A DNA stretch of 38,312 nucleotides from an uncultured Pseudomonadota bacterium (GCA_903838125.1 CAILXF010000061.1:1-38312); one strand, 5' to 3'; shown: positions 26,194-37,047, counted from the stretch's first letter. Numbers and translations: made by a program. Notes: generated by a model from the sequence alone, not told the origin.

Positions 26194-27486
26194 ATGAAAA
26201 AAATAGCGATGTGTGGATGGCTAATCTTGGTATTAGCAAGCCTAGGTGCCTGTAGTCAAGTTAAAACCAAGAAGGCTGACACAGCACCCGCTACGCCTGC
26301 TGTGGCTAAATGTGATTGTGAAAAGGGCGTAGATGTCTCGCCGGTATTACCTGCAGAGCCTTGCAAAGCGCCAGACACCAAGCCGGTGGAGGTTAAAATT
26401 CCAGATTACGGCTTATTAAAGTTAGCCGCATGGGAAGACGTGGACGGAATTAATCAGGCTAATTTAATGACGGCTTGGCCAGCATGGATGCAAAGCTGTA
26501 GCACGCTGATTAACAAACCTCAGTGGCAAAAAGTATGTGGGGCTGCCAACGATCTGAACAATCAGGTAGCCAACGGTGCCAAAAAAACTAGTGCAGAGGC
26601 TGTGCAGGCTTATTTCAAACAGTATTTCTCTGTGTATAAAACTACCAATATAGATGGTACAGATAACGGTTTAATTACTGGCTATTATGAGCCTTTGTTA
26701 AAAGGTAGCAGAACTAAGTCAGCCAAATATGCCTATCCTTTATATGTCCAACCAGAAGACTTGGTCACGGTTGAGCTTGATAGCATTTTCCCCGAACTTA
26801 AATACAAGCGAGTCCGTGGCCGCTTGGTGGGTAATAAATTGGTACCTTATTACAACCGCGCAGAAATTGAAGCGGACGCTTCTCCGTTACAAGGCCGCGA
26901 GCTCATCTATATTGATGACATCATTGATGTTTTTTTCTTGCAGATTCAGGGTTCTGGCTTGGTGCAACTCGACAGCGGAGAACAAGTGCATGTAGGCTAC
27001 GCCGATCAAAATGGACAAAGTTATAACTCCATTGGCCGCATTTTAATTCAGCGTGGCGAACTCACCGCCTCTAATGCTTCGATGCAAGGGATTAAAAACT
27101 GGGCCCGCAATAACTTAACTAAATTACGCGAGCTACTTAATAACAACCCCAGTTACGTGTTCTTTAGAGAGCTGCCAACAGGTTTGCCAGGGCCGCTAGG
27201 CGCACTTGGTGTCCCAATACTGGGTGAACGTAGTGTGGCGATTGACCCCAAATTTGTACCCTTGGGTGCGCCATTATTTTTGGCCACCACAGAGCCCAAT
27301 AGTAGTAAGCCATTAAAGCGTATGGTGATAGCGCAAGATACTGGTGGTGCTATTAGAGGTGGCGTACGAGCAGACTTTTTTTGGGGCGCTGGTTTTGAGG
27401 CGGGTGCAAAAGCGGGAGCAATGAAGCAATCTGGAAAGATTTGGGTATTTTTACCCAAAGAATTTATCTTTAAAACGGCGCCATAA
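26194..27486 (+). CDS. mltA: Membrane-bound lytic murein transglycosylase A
   Basis: About 430 residues from the second in-frame ATG (MKKIAMCGWLILVLASLGAC); the ATG at 26167 would add nine residues before the lipoprotein signal. The lipobox LGAC anchors the enzyme to the outer membrane, where it cleaves glycan strands to make 1,6-anhydro muropeptides. MltA features are ITGYYEPLLKGS, EIYIDDIIDVFFLQIQGSG-like core (LIYIDDIIDVFFLQIQGSG), and a 3D domain ending AQDTGGAIRGGVRADFFWG with the catalytic Asp. A Pro/Lys-rich linker (about 27-70) follows the lipobox. Its products would feed AmpG, which is also encoded in this window. Confidence 0.95.
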   Translation: MKKIAMCGWLILVLASLGACSQVKTKKADTAPATPAVAKCDCEKGVDVSPVLPAEPCKAPDTKPVEVKIPDYGLLKLAAWEDVDGINQANLMTAWPAWMQSCSTLINKPQWQKVCGAANDLNNQVANGAKKTSAEAVQAYFKQYFSVYKTTNIDGTDNGLITGYYEPLLKGSRTKSAKYAYPLYVQPEDLVTVELDSIFPELKYKRVRGRLVGNKLVPYYNRAEIEADASPLQGRELIYIDDIIDVFFLQIQGSGLVQLDSGEQVHVGYADQNGQSYNSIGRILIQRGELTASNASMQGIKNWARNNLTKLRELLNNNPSYVFFRELPTGLPGPLGALGVPILGERSVAIDPKFVPLGAPLFLATTEPNSSKPLKRMVIAQDTGGAIRGGVRADFFWGAGFEAGAKAGAMKQSGKIWVFLPKEFIFKTAP

Positions 27487-27510
27487 AAATCAAGGACCCT
27501 TTGGTCCTGA
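27487..27510 (-). terminator. Terminator between mltA and pyrE
   Basis: On the minus strand TCAGGACC AAAG GGTCCTTGA is followed by TTTTT (complement of 27485-27489), ending pyrE transcription. It also abuts the mltA stop codon on the other strand. Confidence 0.75.
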
Positions 27511-27531
27511 TCTGTTTAGAATTGCTTTAAT

Positions 27532-28191
27532 CTAGCTTTCAGCAACGCCATATTGCTGACGATATGCTTCAACGGCATGTAAATTATTGGCCATTTCCGG
27601 TTGGTTTTGTAAATAATTCAGCAAGTCATCTAGATTGGTAATGGCGCAGACAGGGATTTGATTGTTTTTAATGACCTCTTGAACTGCTGAAAGCGCGCCC
27701 AAGCCCTTTTCTTGTCTATCAATGGCAATGGCAACGCCACATGCGCTGGCGCCGTTTGCGTTGATCATTTCAACAGATTCACGCACTGAGGTGCCGGCAG
27801 AAATTACGTCATCAATAATCAATACGCGACCTTGAAGGGGGCTTCCAACGATGACACCACCTTCTCCGTGATCTTTAGCTTCTTTGCGATTATAGGCATA
27901 AGGAATATTGTGGCCATTACGGGCAAAGGCGATGGCGATACTGGCAACCAAGGTAATACCTTTGTAAGCAGGGCCAAACAACATGTCAAACTCTATGCCG
28001 GACTTGCTAATGGCAGCAGCATAAAACTCCCCTAGCTTCATTAAGCTCTCACCATCATTAAATAGTCCGGCATTAAAAAAGTATGGGCTGAGGCGACCAG
28101 CTTTGGTTTTAAATTCACCAAAGCGTAATACCTCTTTTTTAATGGCAAATGCGATAAACTCTTGTCTGAAGTGGTCAGGTTGCTGATTCAT
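27532..28191 (-). CDS. pyrE: Orotate phosphoribosyltransferase
   Basis: The 219-residue enzyme joins orotate to PRPP to form orotidine 5'-phosphate in pyrimidine synthesis. The PRPP motif is VLIIDDVISAGTSVRE (about 122-137), with FGPAYKGITLV (about 68-78) and YNRKEAKDHGEGG (about 99-111) as the other substrate loops. Length (about 213-220) is normal. It is divergent from the exonuclease III gene, with 33 bases between starts, so the two promoters must overlap. Confidence 0.97.
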   Translation of the reverse strand: MNQQPDHFRQEFIAFAIKKEVLRFGEFKTKAGRLSPYFFNAGLFNDGESLMKLGEFYAAAISKSGIEFDMLFGPAYKGITLVASIAIAFARNGHNIPYAYNRKEAKDHGEGGVIVGSPLQGRVLIIDDVISAGTSVRESVEMINANGASACGVAIAIDRQEKGLGALSAVQEVIKNNQIPVCAITNLDDLLNYLQNQPEMANNLHAVEAYRQQYGVAES

Positions 28192-28224
28192 ATTGTTCTA
28201 ATGGTCAATTGAAGGAATAAGGTT

Positions 28225-28998
28225 TTGAAGATTATATCGCTAAATTTAAACGGCATACGCTCGGCAAAAAACAAAGGGGTCTATGCTTGGTTAAAAAAGC
28301 AAGATGCAGACCTTGTTTGCATGCAGGAAATCAAGGCGCAGGCTGCGGATATGCATGACGATATGCTTGCGCTTGAGGGCTATTATGCCTACTTTCATTA
28401 TGCCGATAAAAAAGGCTATAGCGGTGTTGGCATTTACAGCAAACAAAAAGCCGATGCAGTCATTGAGGGCCTAGGGATTGCCGATATTGACAGTGAAGGC
28501 CGTTATTTAGAGGTGCGTTTAGGTAACCTCAGCGTGGTTTCACTATACCTCCCCTCAGGATCTAGTGGTGAAGAGCGGCAGGCATTTAAGTTTAGTATGA
28601 TGGCGCGTTTTATGCCGCAACTACAAGCGCTTAAAGCTAGTGGCCGCGAAGTGATTATTTGCGGTGACTGGAATATCGCGCACCAAGAAGCTGACTTAAA
28701 AAACTGGAAAGGCAATCGCAAGAACTCAGGATTTTTACCTGAAGAACGCGCGTGGCTAACAGCATTGTTTTCGGATGTGGGCTGGGTTGATGTTTATCGT
28801 CACCTATATCCGAACGCGACCGAGGAGGGTTACACTTGGTGGAGTAATCGCGGTCAGGCTTGGGCCAACAATGTGGGATGGCGTATTGACTACCAAATTG
28901 CGACACCCGCAATCGCAGCCAAGGCCATTTCAGCCAGTATTTACAAAGATGAGCGCTTTAGTGATCACGCGCCATTGATCATCAATTATGCTGACTAA
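28225..28998 (+). CDS. xth: Exodeoxyribonuclease III / AP endonuclease
   Basis: The 257-residue metal-dependent nuclease repairs abasic sites. Motifs in order are NLNGIRSA (7-14), QEIKAQ with the metal-binding Glu (34-39), ICGDWNIAH (149-157, Asp and Asn of the active site) and FSDHAPLI (247-254, Asp-His pair). Translation begins at TTG 28225, supported by GAAGGA eight bases upstream. Its stop lies two bases from the end of the convergent ampG gene, so no separate terminator is visible. Confidence 0.96.
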   Translation: MKIISLNLNGIRSAKNKGVYAWLKKQDADLVCMQEIKAQAADMHDDMLALEGYYAYFHYADKKGYSGVGIYSKQKADAVIEGLGIADIDSEGRYLEVRLGNLSVVSLYLPSGSSGEERQAFKFSMMARFMPQLQALKASGREVIICGDWNIAHQEADLKNWKGNRKNSGFLPEERAWLTALFSDVGWVDVYRHLYPNATEEGYTWWSNRGQAWANNVGWRIDYQIATPAIAAKAISASIYKDERFSDHAPLIINYAD

Positions 28999-29000
28999 TG

Positions 29001-30278
29001 TCAGTGGTCGCGGATGGCCGGTTTTAGTAAGCCTAATTGCTGACTTCCATCTTTAGACCATGGCGCCACTTTAATGAGCAACAACATGCCGGGAATTGCC
29101 GCAACAAAGCAGAATAGGAAGAAGTTGCGCCAGCCTAAATCTTCAACTAGATATCCGGTAGCGGCATTCGCGAAGGTGCGCGGAACTGCCGCTAGACTGG
29201 TAAACAACGCGAACTGGGTGGCTGTATAAAGCGGGTGTGTGGTGTAGGCGATGTAGGCTACAAAAGCTGCTGTGCCCAGACCTACACCAAATGCTTCTAG
29301 CCCGATGGCCATTCCGAGCACAAATAAATTATGCCCGACCATTGCCAACCATGCAAAACCTAAAATCGCCAGCATTTGCACCGCACCAAAAATCCACAGT
29401 GCACGGTTAATGCCTAGCTTCACCATCCACGCGCCACCTAATAACCCCCCAATGACACTCGGCCATAACCCTGCATTTTTGGCAATCAAGCCAATCTCAG
29501 TTTTGCTAAAGCCCATGTCTAGATAGAAGGGTGTTGCTAGTGCGGTAGCCATGCTGTCGCCGAGTTTATAAAAGAATATAAAGGCGAGTATCAACAAGGC
29601 GGTTTTAAGTCCATTACGGCCTATAAACTCATAAAATGGTTCACTCACTGCAGCGCGTAAGGTTTTTGGCGCAGCATTTCTTAAGCTGGGCTCTTTTACA
29701 AATACAGTCATGGCCAAACCGGGCAACATAAACAAGGCTGTAATGATAAATACGCTATGCCAAGGCAGGTAGTCGGCAAGGATTAACGACAGTGAGCCGG
29801 GAATTAAGCCTGCAATTTTGTAGGCATTCACATGGACTGCATTGCCTAACCCTAATTCAACGTCAAGCAGCAATTCGCGTCTATATGCATCTAGAACCAC
29901 GTCTTGCGAAGCGCTAAAAAAAGCTACTACTGCAGCTAAATAGGCAATTGACCAGATATCGAACTGCGGATTAAAGGCGCCAAATATGGGAATGGACAAC
30001 AGTAATAAAATTTGTGAAATCAGCAGCCAGCCGCGTCGCCTGCCCAATGGTGGGCTATAGCGATCAAATAAGGGTGCCCACAAAAATTTCCAGGTGAACG
30101 GTAAATTAATTAATGCAAATAAGCCGATGGCTTTCAGGTTGACACCCTCAGAGCGAAGCCATGCGGGTAGCAGGCTGATGAGGATATACAAGGGCAAGCC
30201 TGAGCTAAAGCCTGTGAATATGCAAATCAGTATACGTTTATTCAGTAAAGCCTGCCAAACGCTGGGTTGATTTACCAT
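29001..30278 (-). CDS. ampG: AmpG-family muropeptide permease (MFS transporter)
   Basis: About 425 residues from ATG 30278 (MVNQPSVWQALLNKRIL); a TTG at 30317 would add 13 residues and neither start has a good ribosome site. The protein has about 12 transmembrane segments. AmpG signatures are GFSSGLPLYILISLLPAWLR, the FTWKFLWAPLFDRYSPP loop and RRGWLLISQ. AmpG imports GlcNAc-anhydroMurNAc peptides released by lytic transglycosylases such as MltA for wall recycling. It is downstream of metX-metW, a gene order unrelated to its role. Confidence 0.9.
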   Translation of the reverse strand: MVNQPSVWQALLNKRILICIFTGFSSGLPLYILISLLPAWLRSEGVNLKAIGLFALINLPFTWKFLWAPLFDRYSPPLGRRRGWLLISQILLLLSIPIFGAFNPQFDIWSIAYLAAVVAFFSASQDVVLDAYRRELLLDVELGLGNAVHVNAYKIAGLIPGSLSLILADYLPWHSVFIITALFMLPGLAMTVFVKEPSLRNAAPKTLRAAVSEPFYEFIGRNGLKTALLILAFIFFYKLGDSMATALATPFYLDMGFSKTEIGLIAKNAGLWPSVIGGLLGGAWMVKLGINRALWIFGAVQMLAILGFAWLAMVGHNLFVLGMAIGLEAFGVGLGTAAFVAYIAYTTHPLYTATQFALFTSLAAVPRTFANAATGYLVEDLGWRNFFLFCFVAAIPGMLLLIKVAPWSKDGSQQLGLLKPAIRDH

Positions 30279-30326
30279 AAAGTTGAGATTTTTTGAGTCA
30301 CTTGGGCGTGTTGTCAATGAATGCGC

Positions 30327-30935
30327 TTATTTTTTTGGCATACTTTCTAAGCGATACATGGCTAGACTGCCCATTAAGTTCGGCATAAAGGTGACCGGTT
30401 GATTGGCGGTCAGCACTAGACGCTGCTTCACGTTAATGTTGCAGTTAATACAGAACTGATCAAAGTCATAGATTGTGCACAGATGCACATTGGGCGTGTC
30501 ATACCATTGATAAGGTAGGTTCTTAGACACGGGCATCCGGCCTTGTATTGACTGTGCTCGATGGCGCCAATAGCCAAAGTTAGGGAAGGTCACAATCACT
30601 TCGCGGCCTATCCGCAACATTTCACGCACAATCCCTTCGGTATTGTGAACCGCTTGCAAGGTTTGCGACAAAATGACCGTGTCAAACGACTGGTCTTCAA
30701 AGTCAGACAGGCCTGCTTCTAAATCCATTTGGATCACATTGATGCCTTTAGACATGCAGGCGAGCCAGTTCGCATCATCTTTTTCCACACCGTAACCGCG
30801 TATTTCTAATGAGGATTTTAAATATTCAAGCAAAGCCCCATCGCCACAGCCTAAATCCAGCACCTTGCCACCAAAGGGAAGCCAGCCTGCAATAATGGCA
30901 AAATCATGACGAAATTCAGCGATATTGACACTCAT
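30327..30935 (-). CDS. metW: MetW methyltransferase-like protein
   Basis: The 202-residue Rossmann-fold protein has the SAM-binding motif [15 protein letters not shown] (about 25-39), followed by [10 protein letters not shown] and [13 protein letters not shown]. MetW is encoded with MetX in many proteobacteria and assists or activates homoserine acylation; its methyltransferase activity is unproven. Its start overlaps the metX stop by four bases, a classic translational coupling. Confidence 0.95.
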   Translation of the reverse strand: MSVNIAEFRHDFAIIAGWLPFGGKVLDLGCGDGALLEYLKSSLEIRGYGVEKDDANWLACMSKGINVIQMDLEAGLSDFEDQSFDTVILSQTLQAVHNTEGIVREMLRIGREVIVTFPNFGYWRHRAQSIQGRMPVSKNLPYQWYDTPNVHLCTIYDFDQFCINCNINVKQRLVLTANQPVTFMPNLMGSLAMYRLESMPKK

Positions 30936-32089
30936 GACGGCTCTCCTACTTTAATGTTGTGTAAGTAGTTGCGCAAAATGGCGTGATAGTGAGGATCTGG
31001 CATTAGAAACGCATCATGACCATGGGCTGCAGTCACCTCGGCATAGCTCACGGTCAACTCATTGTCGAGCAGGGCTTTCACGATTTCGTGGGAGCGCGCT
31101 GGCGAAAATCGCCAATCACTAGTGAACGAGACCAATAAAAATTGCGCGCAGACTTTATCTAGAGCTTGACTTAAATTACCGTCAAATGGCAGCGCTGGGT
31201 CGTAATAATCTAAGGCCCGCGTCATACGTAAATAGGTGTTAGCATCAAACTCACCAGCAAATTTATCGCCTTGGTAGCGCAGATAAGATTCCATTTCAAA
31301 CTCAGCATCAAAACTATATCTAATCGTATCTTTTAGCTTACGCCCAAATTTGGCGCCCATAGCGTCGTCACTTAAATAGGTAATATGACCCAACATGCGT
31401 GCAATGCGCAAGCCGCGACGAGGCACCACGCCGTGCGCATAGTAATCACCACCATGAAACTCCGGATCAGTAATAATGGCTTGGCGCGCTACTTCATTAA
31501 ATGCCATATTTTGTGCGGTAAGATTAGGAGCAGAAGCAATCACTAAGGCATGGCGTACGCGCTCAGGATAGGCAATCGTCCACTGCAAGGCTTGCATCCC
31601 GCCTAGGCTACCACCGACCACGGCCGCGAGTTGCTGTATGCCAAGATAATCTGCTAGAAGCGTTTGTGAATTGACCCAGTCTTCTACAGTCAGTACTGGA
31701 AATTGCGAGCCCCAAGGCTGTAGCGTTTGCGGATTAATGCTTGCTGGCCCAGTACTCCCATGGCAGCCGCCTAGGTTATTGACACCGATTACAAAAAACT
31801 TATTGGTGTCTAATGGCTTATTAGGCCCCACCAAGTTGTCCCACCAACCAGGGTATTTATCATCGGCATTATATTTTCCAGCCACATGATGGGTGCCAGA
31901 TAGGGCATGACAGATTAAAACTGCATTGGATTTATCAGCATTTAACTGGCCATAGGTTTCATAAACCAAATCAAATTGTGGCAATGTCGCGCCACTCTTC
32001 AAGCTTAATGGTTGCTTAAAGTGTGCAGTTTGCGCGGCAACGATGCCGACAGACTGTTCGGCTAGAGATGATGGGTTAATTTCAGACAT
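30932..32089 (-). CDS. metX: Homoserine O-acyltransferase MetX (acetyl- or succinyl-)
   Basis: The 385-residue alpha/beta-hydrolase acylates homoserine in methionine synthesis. The triad is visible: Ser161 in [12 protein letters not shown], Asp325 in [10 protein letters not shown] and His358 in HGHDAFLM, with [11 protein letters not shown] (61-71) forming the oxyanion region. Betaproteobacterial members, including Methylobacillus, are often annotated as the succinyl-CoA-using MetXS, so donor choice is open. No SAM-riboswitch motif is seen in the 93 bases upstream. Confidence 0.96.
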   Translation of the reverse strand: MSEINPSSLAEQSVGIVAAQTAHFKQPLSLKSGATLPQFDLVYETYGQLNADKSNAVLICHALSGTHHVAGKYNADDKYPGWWDNLVGPNKPLDTNKFFVIGVNNLGGCHGSTGPASINPQTLQPWGSQFPVLTVEDWVNSQTLLADYLGIQQLAAVVGGSLGGMQALQWTIAYPERVRHALVIASAPNLTAQNMAFNEVARQAIITDPEFHGGDYYAHGVVPRRGLRIARMLGHITYLSDDAMGAKFGRKLKDTIRYSFDAEFEMESYLRYQGDKFAGEFDANTYLRMTRALDYYDPALPFDGNLSQALDKVCAQFLLVSFTSDWRFSPARSHEIVKALLDNELTVSYAEVTAAHGHDAFLMPDPHYHAILRNYLHNIKVGEPS

Positions 32090-32182
32090 AGCGTGATTAT
32101 ACTATATGATTTCAGTAGGTTTTTTAGTGTGTATTGTAGCCATGAGGGTAAGTCGGTATTGGCTTGGTTGTATCAGCGTCAA

Positions 32183-33061
32183 TTAGTCCCAATGCTTACT
32201 CACAATCAAGGGATTTTTGGCTAGCGTGACGCGATTATTACCCCCTAAATCTTGCAGCGTGACGATATCAATCAAGCCAGTTTCTGCCATCAAATCTGCC
32301 ACTTGCGTGGCTTGATTGAAACCATGCTCTAGCAATAGCCAGCCCTGGGGCTTTAGGTAGAGCAGGCTATGCTCAATAATGCGTCGTATATCATCAAGCC
32401 CATCAAGCCCCGAAGCTAAAGCGCTTAAAGGTTCAAAGCGCAAGTCGCCTAGGCTTAAGTGGATATCGTTTTGTTCAATATAAGGTGGATTGCTGATGAT
32501 TAAATCAAATTGTTGCTGGGGAATTTGGCTAAACCAATCGCTTAACACGAATTCTACATTGTGAATGGCCAAAGCCTGTGCATTTTTTTCAGCCATTTTT
32601 AGCGCGGCTAAGGAGGCGTCTGCTGCGATGACATTCGCCTGTGGGCGATGCAGGGCAAGTGCCAGTGCAATGGCGCCGCTCCCAGTCCCCAAATCTAGAA
32701 TTGAGGCAGCAGCATGATTAGGGATTTTAGCTAAAGCCGCATCTACCAGTGTTTCGGTATCAGGCCGCGGAATTAATGTATCTTGGTTGACCATCAGATT
32801 TAAGCCGTAGAACTCGCGCATGCCTAAAATGTAGGCGATGGGTTCGCCCTGAAGGCGGCGCTTTAGTAAAGCCTCAAAAGCTTGCGCAATGGAATCTGTT
32901 AAGGCTTCACCTTCATGTGCGATAAGCCAAGCACGATTTTTGTGGGCTGCAGTTTGAAGTAGCAGTTGTGCTTCTAGTCGCGCATCGCTCGCCTCTAAAC
33001 CTAAGCTATTGATGAGCTGGCTTTGTGCCGCAGCACAAGTTTCGCGTAGCGAGGTGCTCAA
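32183..33061 (-). CDS. prmC: Release factor glutamine methyltransferase PrmC (HemK)
   Basis: The 292-residue enzyme N5-methylates the Gln of the GGQ motif in release factors. The SAM motif ILDLGTGSGAIALALA (121-136) and the substrate-Gln motif NPPY (191-194) are intact, and the N-terminal helical domain (1-85) binds the release factor. It starts at TTG directly after the prfA stop codon, so the methylase is coupled to its own substrate gene. hemA-prfA-prmC is a conserved proteobacterial order. Confidence 0.97.
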   Translation of the reverse strand: MSTSLRETCAAAQSQLINSLGLEASDARLEAQLLLQTAAHKNRAWLIAHEGEALTDSIAQAFEALLKRRLQGEPIAYILGMREFYGLNLMVNQDTLIPRPDTETLVDAALAKIPNHAAASILDLGTGSGAIALALALHRPQANVIAADASLAALKMAEKNAQALAIHNVEFVLSDWFSQIPQQQFDLIISNPPYIEQNDIHLSLGDLRFEPLSALASGLDGLDDIRRIIEHSLLYLKPQGWLLLEHGFNQATQVADLMAETGLIDIVTLQDLGGNNRVTLAKNPLIVSKHWD

Positions 33062-34144
33062 TTAATTATCGTCACCCAAACTGGCCAGCAAATCAGCCTG
33101 ATGTTCAGCGGATAGCGCGCCAATTAATTCATCCATATCACCTTCAGTAATCGCATCAATTTTATACAAGGTTAAATTAATGCGGTGATCGGTAATACGG
33201 CCTTGCGGATAATTGTAGGTGCGAATACGTTCTGATCGATCGCCCGAACCAATCAGCGATTTACGCTCACTGGCAATTTTAGATTGTTGTGCGCGCACTT
33301 CTGCGTCTTTAATGCGTGCGACCAACACGCTCATGGCTTGCGCTTTATTTTTATGTTGGCTACGATCATCCTGACATTCAACCACGATGCCCGTAGGCAA
33401 ATGCGTAATACGCACAGCGGAGTCGGTCTTATTAATATGCTGACCACCTGCGCCACTCGCTCGGTAGGTATCAATCCGAATTTCCGCTGGATTAATTACT
33501 ACGTCATTTATTTCATCTGCCTCGGCCAATACCGCAACTGTACAAGCTGAAGTATGAATTCTACCTTGGGTTTCGGTATCGGGTACACGTTGCACTCGAT
33601 GCACGCCAGACTCAAATTTTAGTTTGGAGTAAGCGCCGTACCCTTCAATTTTGGCAATAATTTCTTTGTAGCCACCGACTTCGGATTCGTTCGCTGAGAC
33701 CACTTCGACCTTCCAGCGCTGACGCTCGGCGTAGCGCGAATACATCCGAAATAAATCACCAGCAAATAGACCTGATTCATCGCCGCCAGTACCCGCGCGA
33801 ATTTCTAAAAATAGGTTGCGGTCATCATTAGGATCTTTAGGTAGTAGCAGTGTTTGTAGCGCGGTTTCAATCGCCACCATTTTAACTTTTCCCTGCTCAA
33901 TTTCATCCTGGGCAAACTCTTTCATGTCCGGGTCGCTGAGCATCGCTTGCGCTTCGTTCATGTCGGCTTCTACCTGCTCAAAAGCACGGTACTGTTCTAC
34001 GATAGGCGTAATCTCGGCGTGCTCTTGCGTAATTTTGCGATAGTTATCCATGTTGCTTGTCGCATTTTCCGCACTCATTAAGCGGTTAATTTCTTCTAAA
34101 CGCTCGCTTAGAGTGGCGAGCTTTCTAATCATGCTGGGTTTCAT
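33062..34144 (-). CDS. prfA: Peptide chain release factor 1
   Basis: The 360-residue factor reads UAG and UAA stop codons. The GGQ motif that triggers peptide release is at 233-235 (GAGGQHINK), and the PxT codon-recognition tripeptide is PDT (188-190, within [15 protein letters not shown]). Start MKPSM matches the family. It lies between hemA (55 bases upstream) and prmC (no gap), on the minus strand. Confidence 0.98.
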   Translation of the reverse strand: MKPSMIRKLATLSERLEEINRLMSAENATSNMDNYRKITQEHAEITPIVEQYRAFEQVEADMNEAQAMLSDPDMKEFAQDEIEQGKVKMVAIETALQTLLLPKDPNDDRNLFLEIRAGTGGDESGLFAGDLFRMYSRYAERQRWKVEVVSANESEVGGYKEIIAKIEGYGAYSKLKFESGVHRVQRVPDTETQGRIHTSACTVAVLAEADEINDVVINPAEIRIDTYRASGAGGQHINKTDSAVRITHLPTGIVVECQDDRSQHKNKAQAMSVLVARIKDAEVRAQQSKIASERKSLIGSGDRSERIRTYNYPQGRITDHRINLTLYKIDAITEGDMDELIGALSAEHQADLLASLGDDN

Positions 34145-34199
34145 TCTGAGCCGTTTATATTTGGTGTAATGGGTTTATTAGTAAGGCTATTGCAAGAGG

Positions 34200-35453
34200 C
34201 TAGTCGTTTAAATCTTTAATCTGATACAGCTGTTTCAATGTATTTTCCAGCCTCGTATGTTCGTCACCGTGGGCAAGGTTCAGCGCATGACTGGGCGCAT
34301 GTAAAAATTTGTTGGTGAGTGCGTTGCTTAAGGCTTCTAGTACTTTATCTACACTCTCGCCTTTTTGTATCAGTTTAAGTGCTTTTTCTAATTCGGATTT
34401 TCGTATCACTTCAGCTTGGTCACGTAGCGCCTTAATCGTAGGCACAGCTTCGCGTTTCTTTAGCCAATGCATAAAGTTTTCAACGCGCGCGGACACGATA
34501 AGTTCGGCATCAAGGGCTGCTTCTTGGCGGTTGACCATGCCGTCGCTGACGACTTGTGCTAAATCATCTACTGTATATAAAAACACATCGTCTAATTCGG
34601 CCACTTCGGATTCAATGTCACGCGGTACAGCTAAGTCAACCATAAAAATAGGACGGTGCTTACGTGCTTTAATCGCACTTTCCACCATGCCTAAGCCCAC
34701 AATTGGCAATTGACTGGCGGTACTGGTAATCACGATATCAAATTCGGCAAAGCGCTCAGGTAGATCGTTGAGCAGTATGGCGTGGCCACCAATTTTTTCT
34801 GCTAAATTTGAGCCACGTTCTATGGTGCGGTTAGCCACAGTCATGCTTTTAGGTTTTTGTGCCGTGAAATGATCGGCGCATAACTCAATCATTTCACCTG
34901 CGCCGATAAATAATACCTTTTGCTCACTAATGTTGCCAAAAATGCGTTGTGCCAGTTTGACCGCAGCCGCAGCCATGGAAATAGAATTTGCACCGATATC
35001 AGTATTGGTGCGTACTTCTTTTGCCACTTCAAAAGTGCTCTGAAATAGCTTATGGAGCATAGTGCCGAGTGTCCCAGCTTCCTGCGCGATTTTAACCGAC
35101 TGCTTAAACTGCCCCAATATTTGCGGCTCACCTAACACCATGCTGTCTAGGCCTGAGGCCACTCTAAACGCGTGCTTAACCGCTTCATCATTGGGTAGCG
35201 TGTAAATGTAAGGCTGTATGCTACTGGCCTCTAAATGATGGTATTTCGATAACCAGTTAAGCGGTTTGCTCGGGTTGTCTGTGCGACAGTAGAGCTCAGT
35301 ACGATTGCAGGTTGATAAAATCGCGGCCTCGCTAGCGTCGTGCAGAGTCAATTCGCGGAGCGCGCTAACGAGATGTTCGCTATTAAACGCAACATGTTCG
35401 CGGATTTGGATGGGGGCGGTTGTGTGGTTAACGCCGATGACATATAACTGCAT
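34200..35453 (-). CDS. hemA: Glutamyl-tRNA reductase
   Basis: About 417 residues from ATG 35453 ([19 protein letters not shown]), matching the family start; the frame continues 12 codons upstream without a ribosome site. The enzyme commits glutamyl-tRNA to 5-aminolevulinate for heme. The catalytic Cys49 is in [11 protein letters not shown], the substrate loop is [17 protein letters not shown], and the NADPH-binding segment is [14 protein letters not shown]-terminal helical dimerisation domain follows. First gene of hemA-prfA-prmC. Confidence 0.97.
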   Translation of the reverse strand: MQLYVIGVNHTTAPIQIREHVAFNSEHLVSALRELTLHDASEAAILSTCNRTELYCRTDNPSKPLNWLSKYHHLEASSIQPYIYTLPNDEAVKHAFRVASGLDSMVLGEPQILGQFKQSVKIAQEAGTLGTMLHKLFQSTFEVAKEVRTNTDIGANSISMAAAAVKLAQRIFGNISEQKVLFIGAGEMIELCADHFTAQKPKSMTVANRTIERGSNLAEKIGGHAILLNDLPERFAEFDIVITSTASQLPIVGLGMVESAIKARKHRPIFMVDLAVPRDIESEVAELDDVFLYTVDDLAQVVSDGMVNRQEAALDAELIVSARVENFMHWLKKREAVPTIKALRDQAEVIRKSELEKALKLIQKGESVDKVLEALSNALTNKFLHAPSHALNLAHGDEHTRLENTLKQLYQIKDLND

Positions 35454-35624
35454 AGGTGCAATTTTGATGGATTGGCTTATGATAAGCAAGAAATACAGGT
35501 GAACTACCCCGCCATAAATGGCAAATATTTCCCCGCAATCCTGTTAAAATATCGCTTTAGTACTTATTTTTAAGCTAAATGTAGCTTGAAGCTATTTGAT
35601 CATATTAAATGAACGGATTCCACC

Positions 35625-36335
35625 ATGGATAAAACTTTTAGAATTGCCCCTAGTATTCTTTCTGCGAATTTCGCCAAACTTGGCCAAGAAATTGAAGATG
35701 TCATTATTTCGGGCACCGATATTGTCCATTTTGATGTGATGGATAATCACTATGTGCCGAATTTAACCATAGGTCCATTGGTCTGTGATGCGATTCGTGA
35801 AATCTCGAACAATGTGGGCGCACTTATTGACGTGCATCTAATGGTAAAGCCAGTAGATCGTATTATTCCTGACTTTGCCAAAGCGGGCGCCAATATCATT
35901 ACCTTTCACCCTGAAGCATCAGATCATATTGACCGTAGCTTGAGCCTAGTGCGCGAGCAAGGTTGTAAATCAGGCCTAGTATTTAACCCAGCCACTTCAC
36001 TGAGCTATTTGGATCACGTGATGGATAAGATTGATATGATTTTACTGATGTCAGTCAACCCGGGCTTTGGCGGTCAGAAATTCATTCCAGAAACGTTGCA
36101 TAAACTAACGTTGGCGCGCGCCCGTATTGATGCTTACTATGAAAAAACCGGCCGTCAAATTTGGCTGGAAGTGGATGGCGGCGTGAATGCCATGAATATT
36201 GCGGATATTGCTCGTGCTGGTGCTGATACGTTTGTTGCAGGCAGTGCAATTTTTGGCTCACCAAAAGATACTGATAAAAATCGTTACAACACGGTTGTGG
36301 GCGAAATGCGCGCAGCTTTAGCCACGGTAAAATAA
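35625..36335 (+). CDS. rpe: Ribulose-phosphate 3-epimerase
   Basis: The 236-residue TIM-barrel enzyme interconverts ribulose 5-phosphate and xylulose 5-phosphate, needed in the RuMP cycle. Motifs are [15 protein letters not shown] (8-22), [18 protein letters not shown] (34-51), DVHLMVKP, and [13 protein letters not shown] with the phosphate-binding Gly loop. A metal-binding His/Asp set is intact. Only a weak GGA ribosome site lies eight bases upstream. gph begins directly after its stop. Confidence 0.97.
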   Translation: MDKTFRIAPSILSANFAKLGQEIEDVIISGTDIVHFDVMDNHYVPNLTIGPLVCDAIREISNNVGALIDVHLMVKPVDRIIPDFAKAGANIITFHPEASDHIDRSLSLVREQGCKSGLVFNPATSLSYLDHVMDKIDMILLMSVNPGFGGQKFIPETLHKLTLARARIDAYYEKTGRQIWLEVDGGVNAMNIADIARAGADTFVAGSAIFGSPKDTDKNRYNTVVGEMRAALATVK

Positions 36336-37004
36336 TTGCAAAAACTGAAAGTGAAGGCCGTCATGATTGATCTTGATGGCACTTTGGTTCACAGTGCGCC
36401 TGAGATTGCGCGTGGCGTCAATGCGATGTTGACAGAACTCGCCCTACCCACTTTATCGGCAGTCCAAATAGAAGCTTATATCGGAGATGGTGCAGAAAAG
36501 CTGATCAAGCGGGCGTTAATGCAAAAGTCAGACCGTGAGCCAGATACAGCACTCTTTGTTCAAGCCAAACAGTTGTTTTTTACTGAGTATGCAAAAGTTG
36601 CGGCGCAAAGCCAGCCTTATCCTGGTGTAGTGTTGGCTTTGCAGGGGTTAAAAAGTGCGGGTTACCGCTTGGCCTGCGTCACAAATAAGCCTCAAACTTT
36701 TACACAGGCGGTATTAACAACGAGCAATTTATTGCCCTATTTTGAGTTGGTAGTAGCCGGCGATACGCTGGCCAAAAAGAAACCGGATCCGGATCAGCTT
36801 ATTTATTGTTGCGAACAATTTGGCGTGGCACTTAACGAGGCGGTGTTGGTGGGCGACTCAAAAGTCGATGTTGCGGCAGCGCGCAGTGCAGGTTGTTATA
36901 TTATTGCGGTGTCTTATGGCTATAATCATGGTCAGCTCATTGAGGCCAACATGGTTGATGCCCTAGTGGATGATTTGCAGGATGTGCTTAAATTATTGCA
37001 CTAA
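36336..37004 (+). CDS. gph: Phosphoglycolate phosphatase (HAD family)
   Basis: The 222-residue HAD hydrolase removes phosphate from 2-phosphoglycolate. Motif I is MIDLDGTLVHSAPE, motif II the T in CVTNKPQ, and motifs III/IV the KKKPDPD and VGDSKVDVAAARSAG segments. It is called from TTG 36336, immediately after the rpe stop. An ATG at 36363 has a good GAAGG site five bases upstream, but starting there would remove the first beta-strand before the catalytic DLDGT, so the TTG start is favoured. rpe-gph-trpE is a common betaproteobacterial order. Confidence 0.93.
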   Translation: MQKLKVKAVMIDLDGTLVHSAPEIARGVNAMLTELALPTLSAVQIEAYIGDGAEKLIKRALMQKSDREPDTALFVQAKQLFFTEYAKVAAQSQPYPGVVLALQGLKSAGYRLACVTNKPQTFTQAVLTTSNLLPYFELVVAGDTLAKKKPDPDQLIYCCEQFGVALNEAVLVGDSKVDVAAARSAGCYIIAVSYGYNHGQLIEANMVDALVDDLQDVLKLLH

Positions 37005-37047
37005 ATACTAAATAAGATGAATACCTAGAAAAGCTAAATCCATAAAC

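Noticed and set aside
32090-32182. Possible SAM riboswitch upstream of metX
   Set aside because: The gap is short and shows none of the conserved SAM-riboswitch segments.
33575-33583. PDT instead of PAT or PVT at the RF1 codon-recognition site
   Set aside because: The middle residue of the PxT tripeptide varies naturally among RF1 proteins, so it is not evidence of altered stop-codon reading.
36363-37004. Alternative ATG start for gph with a good GAAGG site
   Set aside because: It would delete the beta-strand just before the catalytic DLDGT motif, which the HAD fold needs.
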